Assembly (NCBI GenBank): GCA_034440575.1
Contig: JAOTOL010001285.1
Span: forward strand, 356,001-420,000
Source of the DNA: Imbricaverruca yamaguchii
Taxonomy: Eukaryota; Arthropoda; Thecostraca; Neoverrucidae
DNA: 64,000 nucleotides
Direction: 5' to 3'
Below the pieces are notes generated by a model. That model did not search any database and was not told the origin of the DNA. It was given only the letters and a program-made list of their open reading frames with translations. The position numbers were made by a program, and so were the translations under genes. Shown here in pieces: positions 1 through 29,979 of the stretch (its first letter is position 1; every line of letters starts with the position of its first letter).

Positions 1-340
1 GATCACAGTACGCTTCAGTTAGTGTGGGTAGTCGTGCAAGGACCGGTTCACTACCACGACTTGCTACAGAGTCGGTAACTTCGTCCACACTTCACTGAAC
101 ATCGAAGCAATGTCAAGACATCTTCGTTTAAGTCCTATGTTTCGCATGTGAGATATTTTGCTTAGCTGTGTCAAGCTTCCGATGCAGAGACAACTTATGT
201 CCCTCACGACATAAATGTGGTCCAGGACTTGTTGAGTCCTTTCAATTCAGCGCCGTAAACCAACAACGTCATGTTTAACGAATTTATCGCATTCAACGCC
301 AACGCCATGTTTATGCACGCACACATCCACACTGTGATGG

Positions 341-521
341 GAGGGGGGGGGGGATGGCCGAGTAGTTAAGGTTCTGGGTACCAAAGGTCCCGGGTTCAAC
401 ACCAGCGCCGCTCGGGACGTTTCCCAATCCCGCGGCCCACCAGCGAAACAGTGTGGGCGGCGCCATTAGCCGTGAATGTGCATAAAGTGTGTCGTGAACC
501 ACCCAATAAACAAACGACAAA
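341..521 (+). mobile_element. SINE A copy
   Basis: tRNA-like head with GATGGCCGAGTAGTTAAGG (A box) and GGTTCAACACC (B box), a body with GCGAAACAGTGTGGGCGGC, and a tail AATAAACAAACGACAAA. Flanked by CCACACTG repeats at 327-334 and 522-529, a likely target-site duplication. Confidence 0.8.
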
Positions 522-699
522 CCACACTGCTGTGGATTCCACGTTTACATCACACGCGTCCATATCTCGAGACATTCATGATTCCAATCTGCACACCTCC
601 TAGGGTATGCATGCTATCATTGTCAGAAGTGCAATCAAGTGGCAATGTGCCCTCTCGCTCCGCATCGTCAGCTTTGCATTCTACTATGCAATTCGTACG

Positions 700-856
700 G
701 TTGGTTGGTTATTGGCTTTCGACACATCGACCGTTGAGTCATGTGTAGCGTTCCCAATCTCTCACGCCGATTGGCGAAGAGTAGCGACAGGTGAGACTCG
801 AACCCACAACCTTTCGATTATGAGACGGGCAACTTACCCCTAGACTACTCATCCCC
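700..856 (-). mobile_element. SINE B copy
   Basis: Reverse of the B family: A-box-like GTCTAGGGGTAAG, B box GGTTCGAGTCTC, conserved CGGCGTGAGAGATTGG body and CCAACCAACC tail. Flanking 14-bp repeats ATGCAATTCGTACG at 686-699 and 857-870. Confidence 0.85.
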
Positions 857-1327
857 ATGCAATTCGTACGAGTCCAATGCCTTCGCACCAGGCCGTTGCG
901 GTGATTGTGCCCTGTTCGCGCTTCGTTGGCGAGGTGTGACTAACTAAACTGAAATTCTCGCGAATAACGCCATTCATCACATCGGGACTATTTTCTTCCA
1001 ACCCACCCCCTCTCCTCTGAGTGGCGAAGATGCTTGCCGCGTCACTAGTCAGAATCACTCTAGTCCTGCCACTGCACTGAGGAGTTGCTTCATATCCTCG
1101 TTATCACCGTTCCCGCTGGAAGCATGTTCCAATCAGTTGAGTGACTGCCAAGTATCACCTGCCTAGACTTGACTAGACTAGACACGCCATGACCTGACCA
1201 GCAATGCCGTGAAGCAGGGCCACGAGGGATGTGATACGCACGGGCGAATGATTCCGCCTAGGCCTGAGGCCACCTGGTCTCCCGGGAACCTGACGGACGC
1301 GTCACATGTGCCGCGCAGACTGGGGGC

Positions 1328-1502
1328 CGGTCGACCTTGGCGGTTTGTCTGCTGGACCTTGGCGGTTTGCCTGCGGGACCTTGGCGGTTTGCCTGCGGGA
1401 CCTTGGCGGTTTGCCTGCGGGACCTTGGCGGTTTGCCTGCGGGACCTTGGCGGTTTGCCTGCGGGACCTTGGCGGTTTGCCTGCTGGACCTTGGCGATTG
1501 GA
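1328..1502. repeat. 22-bp minisatellite directly after the innexin A stop codon
   Basis: About eight copies of GGACCTTGGCGGTTTGCCTGC-type units. On the gene strand the unit's CAAGGTCCAG resembles CAAGGCCTAG around the stop codon. Confidence 0.9.
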
Positions 1503-20211
<18,709 letters not shown>

Positions 20212-20865
20212 GGCGTCGGCCGGTGGCTGGGCGTTCGCGGCCGGCTGGGGAGGTTCGCAGTTACACGGAGGATGCCCTGGTTACCCAAGAGGTGTTTTGC
20301 GTACACCGATAACGATGCAGCTGTAGCTACTCGGGTGGCTTGAAGGCTAGTGGAGAGCTCAGTAGCTCTTCGATAAATTCGGCAACTGATTGGACAGGCG
20401 GCCAGATAGGTTATCGGCTCTACTAGGTAATCCCGGCAGAGGAAAAGCGAGGCGACGACGTCCTGAGACTTGCGCGGCTCTTCAGACCCAGCTGCCCGTG
20501 CGATCAGCAAGTTGGCAGATCCCGCCCGTCCCAAGCTGTCCCTCCGTCAGCGATGGTGCCACGGGCAGGCGCCGGCGAGCGGTGGTACGGCACGTTGGCA
20601 CGTTGGCACGTCGGCACCCTTCCGCGCGGACTGTGGCCACGGCCGGCGCGACTTGGCCGTATCGTAATTCCGGTTATCGGGGCACCGCTATCGGCGGTGA
20701 CGACTCGACTCGACGCGAGACGACTGTGCAGGCGAAGGCGACGATATCGCCCGTCGGACTACCGGCAGGGCGGTCTGATGTCGTCGGGAGAACTGCGGCT
20801 GTTGCTGCGGCATCGGCAGCCAGGGCTGTGGTCGTCAGGGTTGGTCACGGTGATCGGTAGGAGCG
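20212..20865. other. GC-rich region upstream of innexin A, no gene or clear promoter recognised
   Basis: GC-rich sequence that probably contains the innexin A 5' leader, but no TATA box or defined initiator could be supported. Confidence 0.4.
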
Positions 20866-21126
20866 GTCACGGTAGTCACCAAACTCGGTCACGGTGGTCG
20901 TCAGGATCGGTCACGGTGGTCGTCAGAATCTGTCACGGTGGTCGTCAGGATCGGTCACGATAAGGTTGTAGGTGGTTGGTCACGGTGGTCGTCAGGATCG
21001 GTCACGGTGGTCGTCAGGATCGGTCACGGTGGTCGTCAGGATCGGTCACGGTGGTCGTCAGGATCGGTCACGGTGGTCGTCAGGATCGGTCACGGTGGTC
21101 GTCAGGATCGGTCACGGTCAGGATCG
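20866..21126. repeat. 22-bp minisatellite upstream of innexin A
   Basis: About ten CGGTCACGGTGGTCGTCAGG units, ~650 bp upstream of the innexin A start codon. Related units resume at 21255-21400 beyond a 25-30-base A run. Confidence 0.9.
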
Positions 21127-21217
21127 GTAGAATTATAGTGTGAGGATGGTACAGGGTATGTGTACGTCAGGCCACATTGTCAGGATCTAGGTGGGTATGA
21201 AAAAAGATTTTTTAGAG

Positions 21218-21251
<34 letters not shown>

Positions 21252-21639
21252 CGAGGTCTGTGATCGGTCACGGTGGTAGGGATGTCAGGTGGTCATTGAA
21301 TTTGGTGACGGTGGTCACCAGGATCGGTCACGGTGGTCGTCAGGATCGGTCGCGGTGGTCATCAGGAATTGTCACGGCGGTCGCCGGGACCGGCCACGGT
21401 GGTCGGGGGGGGGGGGGCAGGATGGCAACCGGTCGACCTGCAGTCGTGGAGCAGGAAATAGCCACGCGGCAGCAAGCAATATGACGGCGACAAGACGGCG
21501 AACTGTGGAAGCGGAGTCCTTCACCTCGATTGGATTGGAAAAGGCACTTCAGCCTGCTCAGGGCAATTGGTGTCATGCAAAAAAGTATCATGTTGTCCAA
21601 GTGAAGGCATGCATCTTCGAACACGTTAATTTTTTTTCC

Positions 21640-22990
21640 AAGGAAAATGAACATTAGAGTAATGAGACCTGCAGGCTCGTCCCTTAGCAGTGTGGGCAAA
21701 GAAAAAGGAATATTGTGCGCTTGGCAGTTGATCGATCGGTGAGTGCCTTTCGATGGTATGGTATTGCTGACAATGAAGGAGGATATGTGCAACAATAAGA
21801 GGTGCTGGACAATGAGCATGAAGACCGATGCAAAGCATTATGAATATATCGATGTGTGAGGAAAGCATGTCCAATGTGTAGCTGTGATGGGGCATCTTCT
21901 TTAAGTCGGTTTGTTTGAAAAGACGATATCCAGGGATGGACCACCAGCTTGATGAGTCATAATTGTACATGGTTTGTTTTCTCAATTAATTGTTAGTTCC
22001 AAAAAAGGCGAATGCTCCGTCATCCTAAAGATTTCATGTCTTCAAAATGTAGTGGAATCTCTGTGATGTTTGGTAGCCGTAGTGATGCTTTTGCTAATTA
22101 GTCTGTTTCTTCCTTTCCTGGGATGCCGCAGTGATTGGGCACCTGCAGGAAGCGAGTCCTCACTCCCATTAGATGAAGGAATACTAATATGCCATGAGTG
22201 AAAATATCTCACTGATGCCAAAAACGAATGTGAAAAGAGAGTATATAACAGACTTGGAATCCAAGCAAATGACGACACTTCGCACGAGGTGACAGGGGCA
22301 CGATTGCGGATATAACGGAGGGCAGAAAGCAGGGCATGCTATTCGGCGATGTTGTTTGTTTTGTGCGTCCCCGTAACAATAGCATTTCCTGTAAAGCTGG
22401 CACCATCGGAGCCGTGGGAAAACGCAAATGGAGTTTGGCGATAAAGAGATGGAAGCTGATGAACTTCGTTCTGGGCATATTCTGGACAATGGTGTGATAT
22501 TGGAATGGCAGTCAGATAAAAGAGATAAAACAAACAATGAGATAACACCAGATAAAACAAACAATGTGCTGTTCTACCATCTGCTACGTCGAGTTAGTAG
22601 GTAGGGAGAGAAGTGATTTGTAGAACAATGCAATCAAGCTGTGCAGAAAATAAATGCGTTGACTCGAGAAGCTATGGTGAGGTATGATCGCGATGTAAAT
22701 TTGGCAGAAGTTGCAAGAACGCTTGTGTGGGGTGGTTTCACGAACTTAAATGTTTGAGGAATACCTACGTATCAGTTGCATTGAACCGAAAGCTATTGGA
22801 TGGTTCATTCTTTGGCTTCTAAAGAATTGATTGGAGAAGTATTTATTTCGTCGAGTGCTGTGCGGAGGATATAATTTGAACGGTGGCTTTTTGTTTGTTC
22901 ACGGAGGAGGTTCTTGCACTATCATAAACTAATGAACCATATTCTTGTATGAGAAGGACCTTAGTGAGATGCCACAGATTTTGTTAAAAA
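21640..22990 (-). pseudogene. Decayed LINE 3' end: RT thumb, RNase H and C-terminal region
   Basis: Minus-strand reading across several frames gives, in order: a reverse-transcriptase thumb-like piece (EYGSLVYDSARTSSVNK, 22870-22985, followed by NEPS); RNase H motifs with the catalytic-type residues in SDGASFTGNA, KTNNIAE followed by HALLSALRYI, and LDSKSVIYSL; a VPNHCGIPGKEETD segment; and a terminal LHIGHAFLTHRYIH ... APLIVAHILLHCQQY region. This order is that of I/Jockey-type non-LTR retrotransposons that carry RNase H. Frameshifts and stops between the pieces show it is dead. The 5' part (endonuclease, main RT) is not seen upstream. No poly(A) tail was identified. Confidence 0.75.
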
Positions 22991-23569
22991 TCGTGATATC
23001 TCATTTTTGTTTAGATGCCACAATTCTCAAAATTGTGATACCTCAAAATGTCACAACTTTGAGATGTCACAATTGTGATATCTAAAATTTCACAATTCCA
23101 TTTCATGCCCATAGAAAAATGGGCACGAAAAGTGAGGGAAGGTTCAGAATGTGCTAATCCGCTTGGGGAAATCAGCTTCATTTCTCTTTAAAACCTTTAG
23201 CCCATCCGCCACGTCCTGGCCACAGCTGTCACAGTAAATGTGCATGTGTTATTTACAGGGCTACAACCTGAAGACTACCAGTACTGATACCGGTACAGAT
23301 TACCGCAGACTACGAAACGACCACAACCTGCACCAGCAATTTGGCGAGAACGTCACAGAAATGGGCGCGAAAAGCCGAGCCGTGCGGAGCTCTACGTCTC
23401 CCCTTCCGCCAGCACAGCACCCAGCTGCGACCGCACAGGTGGTGATGAAAACCACCATGCAGCGGCGCCGGCACCGGCACCGGCACCGGCGGCCAGCGAC
23501 TGCGTACATTGTCGCCGCGGCCGCCGGCCGGGGAGGAGGCACGGCAGGGTGAACGGCAGTCGGCAGAAA
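22991..23569. other. Intergenic sequence, nothing firm
   Basis: Short TCACAATT-type inverted words at 22985-23100 and a GC-rich CACCGGCACCGG tract at 23465-23500. An open plus-strand stretch after TTTACAG at 23260 could be an exon but lacks support. Confidence 0.4.
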
Positions 23570-24233
23570 GTCCTCACGTTCCAGCACGCGCACGGCGAGT
23601 CGTTCCAGCACGCGCACGGCAAGGTGAATAGAAGTCCTCACGTTCCAGCACGCGCACGGCAAGGTGAATAGAAGTCCTCACGTTCCAGCACGCGCACGGC
23701 AAGGTGAATAGAAGTCCTCGCGTTCCAGGACGCGCACGGCAAGGTGAATAGAAATCCTCGCGTTCCAGGACGCGCGCGGGAAGGTGAATAGAAGTCCTCG
23801 CGTTCAGGACGCGCACGGCAAGGTGGATAGAAGTCCTCACGTTCCAGGACGCGCGCGGGAAGGTGAATAGAAGTCCTCACATTGCAGGACGCGCACGGCA
23901 AGGTGAATAGAAGTCCTCACGTTCCAGGACGCGCGCGGGAAGGTGAATAGAAGTCCTCGCGTTCCAGGACGCGCGCGGGAAGGTGAATAGAAATCCTCGC
24001 GTTCCAGGACGCGCGCGGGAAGGTGAATAGAAGTCCTCGCGTTCCAGGACGCCCACGGCAAGGTGGATAGAAGTCCTCACATTCCAGCACGCGCACGGCA
24101 GGGTGAACAGCAGCCAAGCCCTCACATTCCAGCACGCAAGGTGAATAGAAGTCCTCACATTCCAGCACGCGCACGGCAAGGCGAACAGCAACCTAGTCCT
24201 CACATTCCAGCACACGCACGGCAAGGGGGACAG
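23570..24233. repeat. ~39-bp minisatellite ending at a putative acceptor
   Basis: About 17 units of GGCAAGGTGAATAGAAGTCC plus TCACGTTCCAGCACGCGCAC. The last unit runs into GGCAAGGGGGACAG at 24220-24233. Confidence 0.9.
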
Positions 24234-24346
24234 CTCTTCTGGACCTCAACGTCCAGCTGGAGCGGCGGAACAACGAGGACACGCCGACGAAGGAGTGCGT
24301 CGCTGCCGAGATGGCAAGCTGCGCTGTGAAGAAGCTGAAGACATGA
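24234..24346 (+). CDS. Possible terminal exon of an unrecognised gene
   Basis: After GGGGACAG an open frame of 36 codons and TGA encodes LLDLNVQLERRNNEDTPTKE, CVAAEMASCA and VKKLKT. Codons are G/C-ending like the innexin exons, and the composition (charged, helical) looks protein-like. The ~39-bp array to its left ends at the putative acceptor, and its units carry a similar GGCAAGG...ACAG or ...ATAG segment, the same arrangement seen at proven exons in this window. I do not recognise the family and have no convincing upstream exon; a candidate open stretch at 23261-23440 does not give a matching phase. Confidence 0.35.
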
Positions 24347-24714
24347 GCCGACTCGAGTCTCTCGAACCTGCTCGCTCGGCTGTGTATCAGCGTGGACTCC
24401 AGCAGCGAACTCGATGGACAGAGCTGTCTTGGACATTGCATCTCGATCGAGAAGATACACGTTGGTGGAATGAGCTCTTCAGCGTATACTTCTTGCGATG
24501 GTGGGCCACATAATACGATATTAAAGGAAGGTATCTGCCATCGTACTGGGTGTGACCAGCAAATCAGTGTTACTCTCCACCAGTAAGTGGGCGATGCCTT
24601 GCTCGGTCAACCCTCTGACGCGATGAGGGAGAAGTTATCGAGCTGAGAGCGCTTGAATATAACCGGCACCAAGTGTGAGCGCCACTGTGTCAGGGGAACC
24701 GAACTTGACTGCTC

Positions 24715-25830
24715 AATCAAGCACAGACTGGTGTACGGTCCAGAGCAGACTGGTGCACAGACTGGTGTTTGGTCCAGAGCAGACTGGTGTACAGACTGGT
24801 GTACGGTCCAAGGCAGACTGGTGCACATACTGGTGTACGGTCCAAGGCAGACTGGTGTGCGGTCCAGAGCAGACTGGTGTGCGGTCCAGAACAGACTGGT
24901 GTACGGTCCAGAGCAGGCTGGTGTACGGTCCAGAACAGACTGGTGTACGGTCCAGAGCAGGCTGGTGCACAGCCTGGTACAGACTGGTCCACAGCCTAGG
25001 ACAGACTTGTGCGCATACTGGGACAGACTGGTGCGCATACTGGGACAGACTGGTGTGCAGCCTAGGGTAGACTGGTGTACAGTCCAGAGCAGACTGGTGT
25101 ACGGTCCAGAGCAGACTGGTGCACAGACTGGTGTTTGGTTCAGAGCAGACTGGTGTACGGTCCAGAGCAGACTGGTGTACGGTCCAGAGCAGACTGGTTT
25201 ACGATCCAGAGCAGGCTGGTGCACAGCCTGGTACAGACTGGTCTACAGCCTAGAACAGACTGGTGCGCATACTGGGACAGACTGGTGTGCAGCCTAGGGC
25301 AGACTGGTGTACGGCCTAGGACAGACTGTGTACAGCCTAGGATCGACTGGTATGCGGTCCAGAACAGACTGACACACATGCTGTACCGGTGTACAGCCTA
25401 GGGCAGACTAGTGTACAGCCTGATACAGACTGGTGTGCAGTCTGATACAGACTGGTGCGCAGTCTAGGACATACTGGTGTGCAGTCTAGGAGAGACTGGT
25501 GTGCAGCTTAACGCATGCCGAAAGACAGCCTACGACACACTGGTGTGCAATCTAGGACAGACTGGTGTAGGGTCTAGGACAGACTGGTGCGAAGTTTAGC
25601 GCAGGCTGACAGACAGCCTACGACAGATTGGTGTGCAGTCTAGGACAGACTGGTGTAGGGTCTAGGAGAGACCGGTGTGAAGCTTAGCGCAGGCAGGTCG
25701 TAGACAGCCTACGACAGACTGGTGTGCAGTCTAGGGCAGACTGGTGTACAGCCTACGACATACTGATGTGCGGCCTAGGATAGACTGGTGCGCAGCTTAG
25801 CGCAGACCGACATACAGCCTAGGACAGACC
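24715..25830. repeat. 22-bp minisatellite, about 50 units
   Basis: CAGACTGGTGTACGGTCCAG units with higher-order variation (GCACAGCCTGGTACAG and others), becoming diverged to the right. The long open frames in it are repeat artefacts. Confidence 0.93.
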
Positions 25831-26129
25831 AGTGCACGCCGCGGGACAGACCGGTGATAGACGCGCACATGCTGACAAACGTCCTCTTCGCCGAGAGAAC
25901 TCGCCCTGGTCTGTCCTAGCCTGTAGCCGTCTGCGCCCTGGCCTGTAGCCGTCTGCGGAAGAACTCCCCTCCGGGCGACAGATGCTGGGCCGCTGAGGAA
26001 GTGAAGACGCCCCTGCCGACTATGAAACGACAAGCGGCGTAGACTCGCCGAAGCTGATGCGCCGACAGTGAAGACAGCTGACCACACGGCGACATCACAA
26101 AAGGTGAGCGAAGGCGGACGAAACACGGT

Positions 26130-26255
26130 CATCACGTGTGCAGCCCAGATATTGCAGAATCTCGGCCGTTGCGTGTGTAGCCCAGACATTCCGGAATCTC
26201 GGCCGTTGCGTGTGCAGCCCAGACATTCCGGAATCTCGACCGTCACGTGTGTAGC
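26130..26255. repeat. ~38-bp tandem repeat, three copies
   Basis: CAGCCCAGACATTCCGGAAT plus CTCGGCCGTTGCGTGTG repeated three times. Confidence 0.85.
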
Positions 26256-26508
26256 CTTGCTGTGTCCATGTTACCGTATGTGAGCGGGCTACATGCGAAG
26301 GCTATCTGACACAGCGGATACCGACAGCGCAGTTGGCTGCGTTGTCGGTTTTATCGCCCAGTCAAAGTGGGAGATGCAGATAGTTTCGTCGTTCTGTAGG
26401 GTTAGTCATGGACACCATGTTTATCCACTGTGAGATGTAACTGATAGTATCTCCACAGTTGATAGGCCTGGCATAGCTCATAAAGTATCCTTGTGAATTA
26501 GAGGCCAA

Positions 26509-26656
26509 TTCTGTTGTTGTTGTTGTTGTTGTTTATTGGTTGGTTCGCGACACACTTTATGCACATTCACGGCTAATGGCGCCGCCCACACTGTTTCGCC
26601 GGTGGGCCGCGGGATTGGGAAATGTCCCGAGTGGCGCTAGAGTCGAACCCGGGACC
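26509..26656 (-). mobile_element. SINE A copy, 5' truncated
   Basis: Minus-strand tail (AACAACAACAA), body and B box GGGTTCGACTCTAG; the A box is absent. TTAGAGGCCAA target-site duplications at 26498-26508 and 26657-26667 show it inserted already truncated. Confidence 0.88.
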
Positions 26657-26967
26657 TTAGAGGCCAAACATGTCAGCACATCACGCGTTAGCTATTAAAC
26701 ATCAGACATCATTCCAACTGATGTCAAATCAAATTTTCATTGATTAACATTCGAAGATATAGAGGAATATTATGTTGAACATTCCAAGCACATGTCCGTT
26801 ACTGCAGTTACAGAAGTAACGATGAAGCGTAAAAATTCCACACAGTTATAAAAGTTATTCTTGAAACTGACCTGAAAGAGTTCCACCAACAACCTCAAGT
26901 ATAAGAATTGGGTGTCCACCACGAGATCTCATCACATACCATACGCCACTCTTTCTTGTCGCCAGTA

Positions 26968-27132
26968 GGGGACGACTGGTCTAGGGGTAAGTTGCTCGTC
27001 TCACAATCGAAAGGTTGTGTGTTCGAGTCTCACCTGTCGCTACCTTTCGCCCGCGACCAATCGGCGTGAGAGATTGGCGACGCCACATGACTCAACGGTC
27101 GATGTGTCGTAGAACCAATAACCAACCAACCA
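26968..27132 (+). mobile_element. SINE B copy
   Basis: GGGGACGACTGGTCTAGGGG head, GTTCGAGTCTCACC B box, CCAATAACCAACCAACCA tail. 11-bp TGTCGCCAGTA duplications at 26957-26967 and 27133-27143. Confidence 0.9.
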
Positions 27133-27143
27133 TGTCGCCAGTA

Positions 27144-29499
27144 CTCTCCGTTTGGAAAGGCTACAGGTGTCGATATTTTCCACTCCTCTACACTAGGGAG
27201 TGGGGTTATATGGTGGCAAGTATGCTCGAGTGAGGGTTGAAGCGCTTTGCTCTTCCCACAGGTCCGCCGGTTCACCCCGCCTTTTCATGCTTTATGCATG
27301 CGCAAGACCTTAAGTAGCATCTGCACCGTCACCGGATAACGTGTTGTAACCTCTCGTCGTTTGTACAATTGCAATTGCCCGATCACATGGACACTTCTTT
27401 GACGCACGTATGCTCGTTTTTCGGGTTCTTAGAGCCAGGCATGACGTCATAATCCCTCCGTCGATGCCATCCGCCACCCATCAATTAGTGTCGTGGCCGC
27501 GCCACATTTGTCTCCCGCCATGTATTGCCGCGGCAGCGCCACCTTTGCATTGTGTTAACGTCTTTGTCTGTCAAAGGACTGGCCTCCAAGTGCTGGTGTA
27601 CCGTGGCAATTAATGCGCCTCAAATACCGCGATCGGGGCCGTGCATGGAGCTTGAAGTCGCCATCGCGTGTTCACACATGCGCGCTGTTTTTGGCAGGTC
27701 TTGTGCTCAAAAGTGAAAGGCACATGAACGAATTAATCTGACGGGAATATTGAATTGCTCCGGTCAACTTGGAAAGAGCCTTTCCCGTACCTTCCTGTGA
27801 GGAGGTCATGACCAAAATCAATGCCGGTGCGAAATGCATTTGATCGCCGCCGTCCTGTCATGACTTCACCCTAATTATCTGGTTAGTCGCTATGACATCA
27901 CCCTAGTTGCCGGGCTGGTTGTTGTCACCCTAATTACCGGGCTGGCTGTTATGATGCCACCCTAATTACCGGACTGGCTTACAGCGTAAGTCAGCAAATT
28001 ACCGCTGCAGCTAAAAACATGCCATTGTGATATATTGTTTACCCCTCACTCGTCCATTATCGTTTATCCTTTACCCTTACCCGTCACTCGTCCATTGTCG
28101 TAATCCTCACTGGAGTTTAAATGCCAGGATCTGCATTCTGCGGGGAAACTTAACAGTCCGAATAAATATGGAATCACCGCTGTTGAGCTCTATATTCCAG
28201 CATTTCTCAGTAATAGCCCAACGTGTCGGTGTAATTATCTATCAAGGGCAGAGAGGCTATCAAACAAGCAGGCGGTTTGTAATCCTAAGTGAGACCAGTC
28301 TCGGCAGACTCCCTTGCGATCACTTTCTGTCTGTCCTACACACCTACACACATTCACCGTACATTCTGTCGCTCTGTCTGCTGAGGAAGTGATCGATAAC
28401 CCCGGCCCATGGGAGTGTTTTGTCGCGCAGCCAGACAGCACAGCTGGCGCAGCTGAGGTATAGCGTACACCACACGTGTGCTGCTCCCTCCCCTGGTGCG
28501 GCGGCCGCTGCTGCTCCCTCCCCCTGCCGCTGCTGCTCCCCCTGCCGCTGCTGCTGATCCTGCCCCGACTGCTCCCGGCTTAGCCCTCCCTCTGCTGCTG
28601 GTACTGCTCACCTGCTCCCCTACCCCTGCCGCTGCTGCTGATCCTGCCCCGACTGCTCCCAGCTTAGCCCTCCCTCTGCTACTGGTACCGCTCCCCCTGC
28701 CCCGCTACCCCTGCTGCTGTTGCTGCTCCTGCCGCTTCCTCCCTCTGCAGCTGCTGCTTCCTCTGCTGCTGCTGCTGCTTCCTCCTCCTGTCCCTGCTGC
28801 TCCTTACTTCAGGTTCGTTAGATCAGAGCCATTGATTGATTGATTATTTGGGCTTAAGGGCGCGCCGACTACAAGGTCATTTAGCGCCCATCAGATCAGA
28901 GCCATTGGAAAGCATGCCACCTAACGACAGTAGCGCCAGTAGCGACACGACCCAGTTTATTGGAATTTGCTTACACCTACTTCTGGACGGCTATTCAGCT
29001 CGACTGTCATACGCCGTGACCCCCTCCCCTCCCCACCGTCCCCGAGTTGTAGGGGCACGCACGGCTTGATTGTCTGGCAGGGTAGCGAGAACTCACTGTG
29101 ACGAGATCTGCCCAGCTACGTTTGTGACATTTCAATATTTTGAACGAGGGCGGACTAGAGAACTGCAAAGAAATGGTGGAATTGTCAGAAATTGATTTGT
29201 TTTTGTAGAATTCCACCAGGCTTTTTCCGACGTCCATGTCTGAGTGCGAAAATTGCCAATAAAGTTTCATTCTAATAACTGTGTGTGTGTCTGGGGGGAA
29301 GACGGTAAATTTGGTGGATGCATTGGGGCTGACCTAGGTGAGTCACAGATATGAAGTTATCACGCTTGTTACACGATCACTCAATCCACACATGTGCTAC
29401 GATCACTCGACCAACGCATGCGCTACGCCATCGCTCGATCAACGCGTGTGTTACACGATATTGAGCGAACAGGGCTAGATATGCTGGGGTAGACACGGT
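27144..29499. other. Intergenic region between the innexins, no gene recognised
   Basis: Contains CCCTAATTACCGGGCTGG-type repeats (27870-27980) and a CTG/CCT-rich low-complexity block with an ~85-bp duplication (28480-28800). No firm coding signal. Confidence 0.5.
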
Positions 29500-29757
29500 A
29501 GGTAAATAGACATAGGTGGGGCCAACATCCTATATGTAGGATTTACACCCTACCTATTTTGTAGCACATTTCATGATCTTAGCTCCTTTGGCGTGCTCGT
29601 ACATTCTGTGAAAGGAACGCGTTTCTTGTGGGAGTGTGGCCGATCATGCGACTACAACAGGCCGTGTGAGCTGGGTGCCCCGGGGCAGGTCGATCGGCTG
29701 GCCCTGTGGCAGTGTGATGCGATGTGCCACGCCGAAGGGCAGTGTGGCATCCGCTGA
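29500..29757 (+). other. Cysteine-patterned open frame, possible exon
   Basis: An open frame without an upstream ATG ends at TGA 29755-29757. Its last ~45 codons are G/C-ending and encode two similar cysteine groups, WECGRSCDYNRPCEL and WQCDAMCHAEGQCGIR, each spaced C-x3-C-x5-C. I do not recognise a family and cannot show splice sites; chance is possible. Confidence 0.2.
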
Positions 29758-29979
29758 GCGGAGGAGCCGTTAGATAGAAAAGACCCTGGCACATCGTGTC
29801 ACTTGCGCCGCTTCACGAAAATTCGTCGTTCATTTGTGCAATGTATAAATATTGTATTTGGCAATACTGTGTCGAATTTAGCACAACCCGAATTGGTTTT
29901 CAAAAAGCTTATGTCGAAGTTGTACTTCTGATGCCCCCTCTAAAAGCAGTGAAACAGTATTTTACATCGTTTATGATAT

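Noticed and set aside
23261..23440. Open stretch after TTTACAG as an exon partner of 24234-24346
   Set aside because: No donor gives the phase needed by the downstream exon, and the sequence runs into a CCGGCA repeat.
24607..25401. 200-residue frames in both strands of the 22-bp array
   Set aside because: Open only because the repeat lacks stops in several frames; no start, splice or domain evidence.
28478..28843. Leucine/proline/alanine-rich 121-codon frame
   Set aside because: CTG/CCT low-complexity sequence with an internal duplication; frames open by composition.
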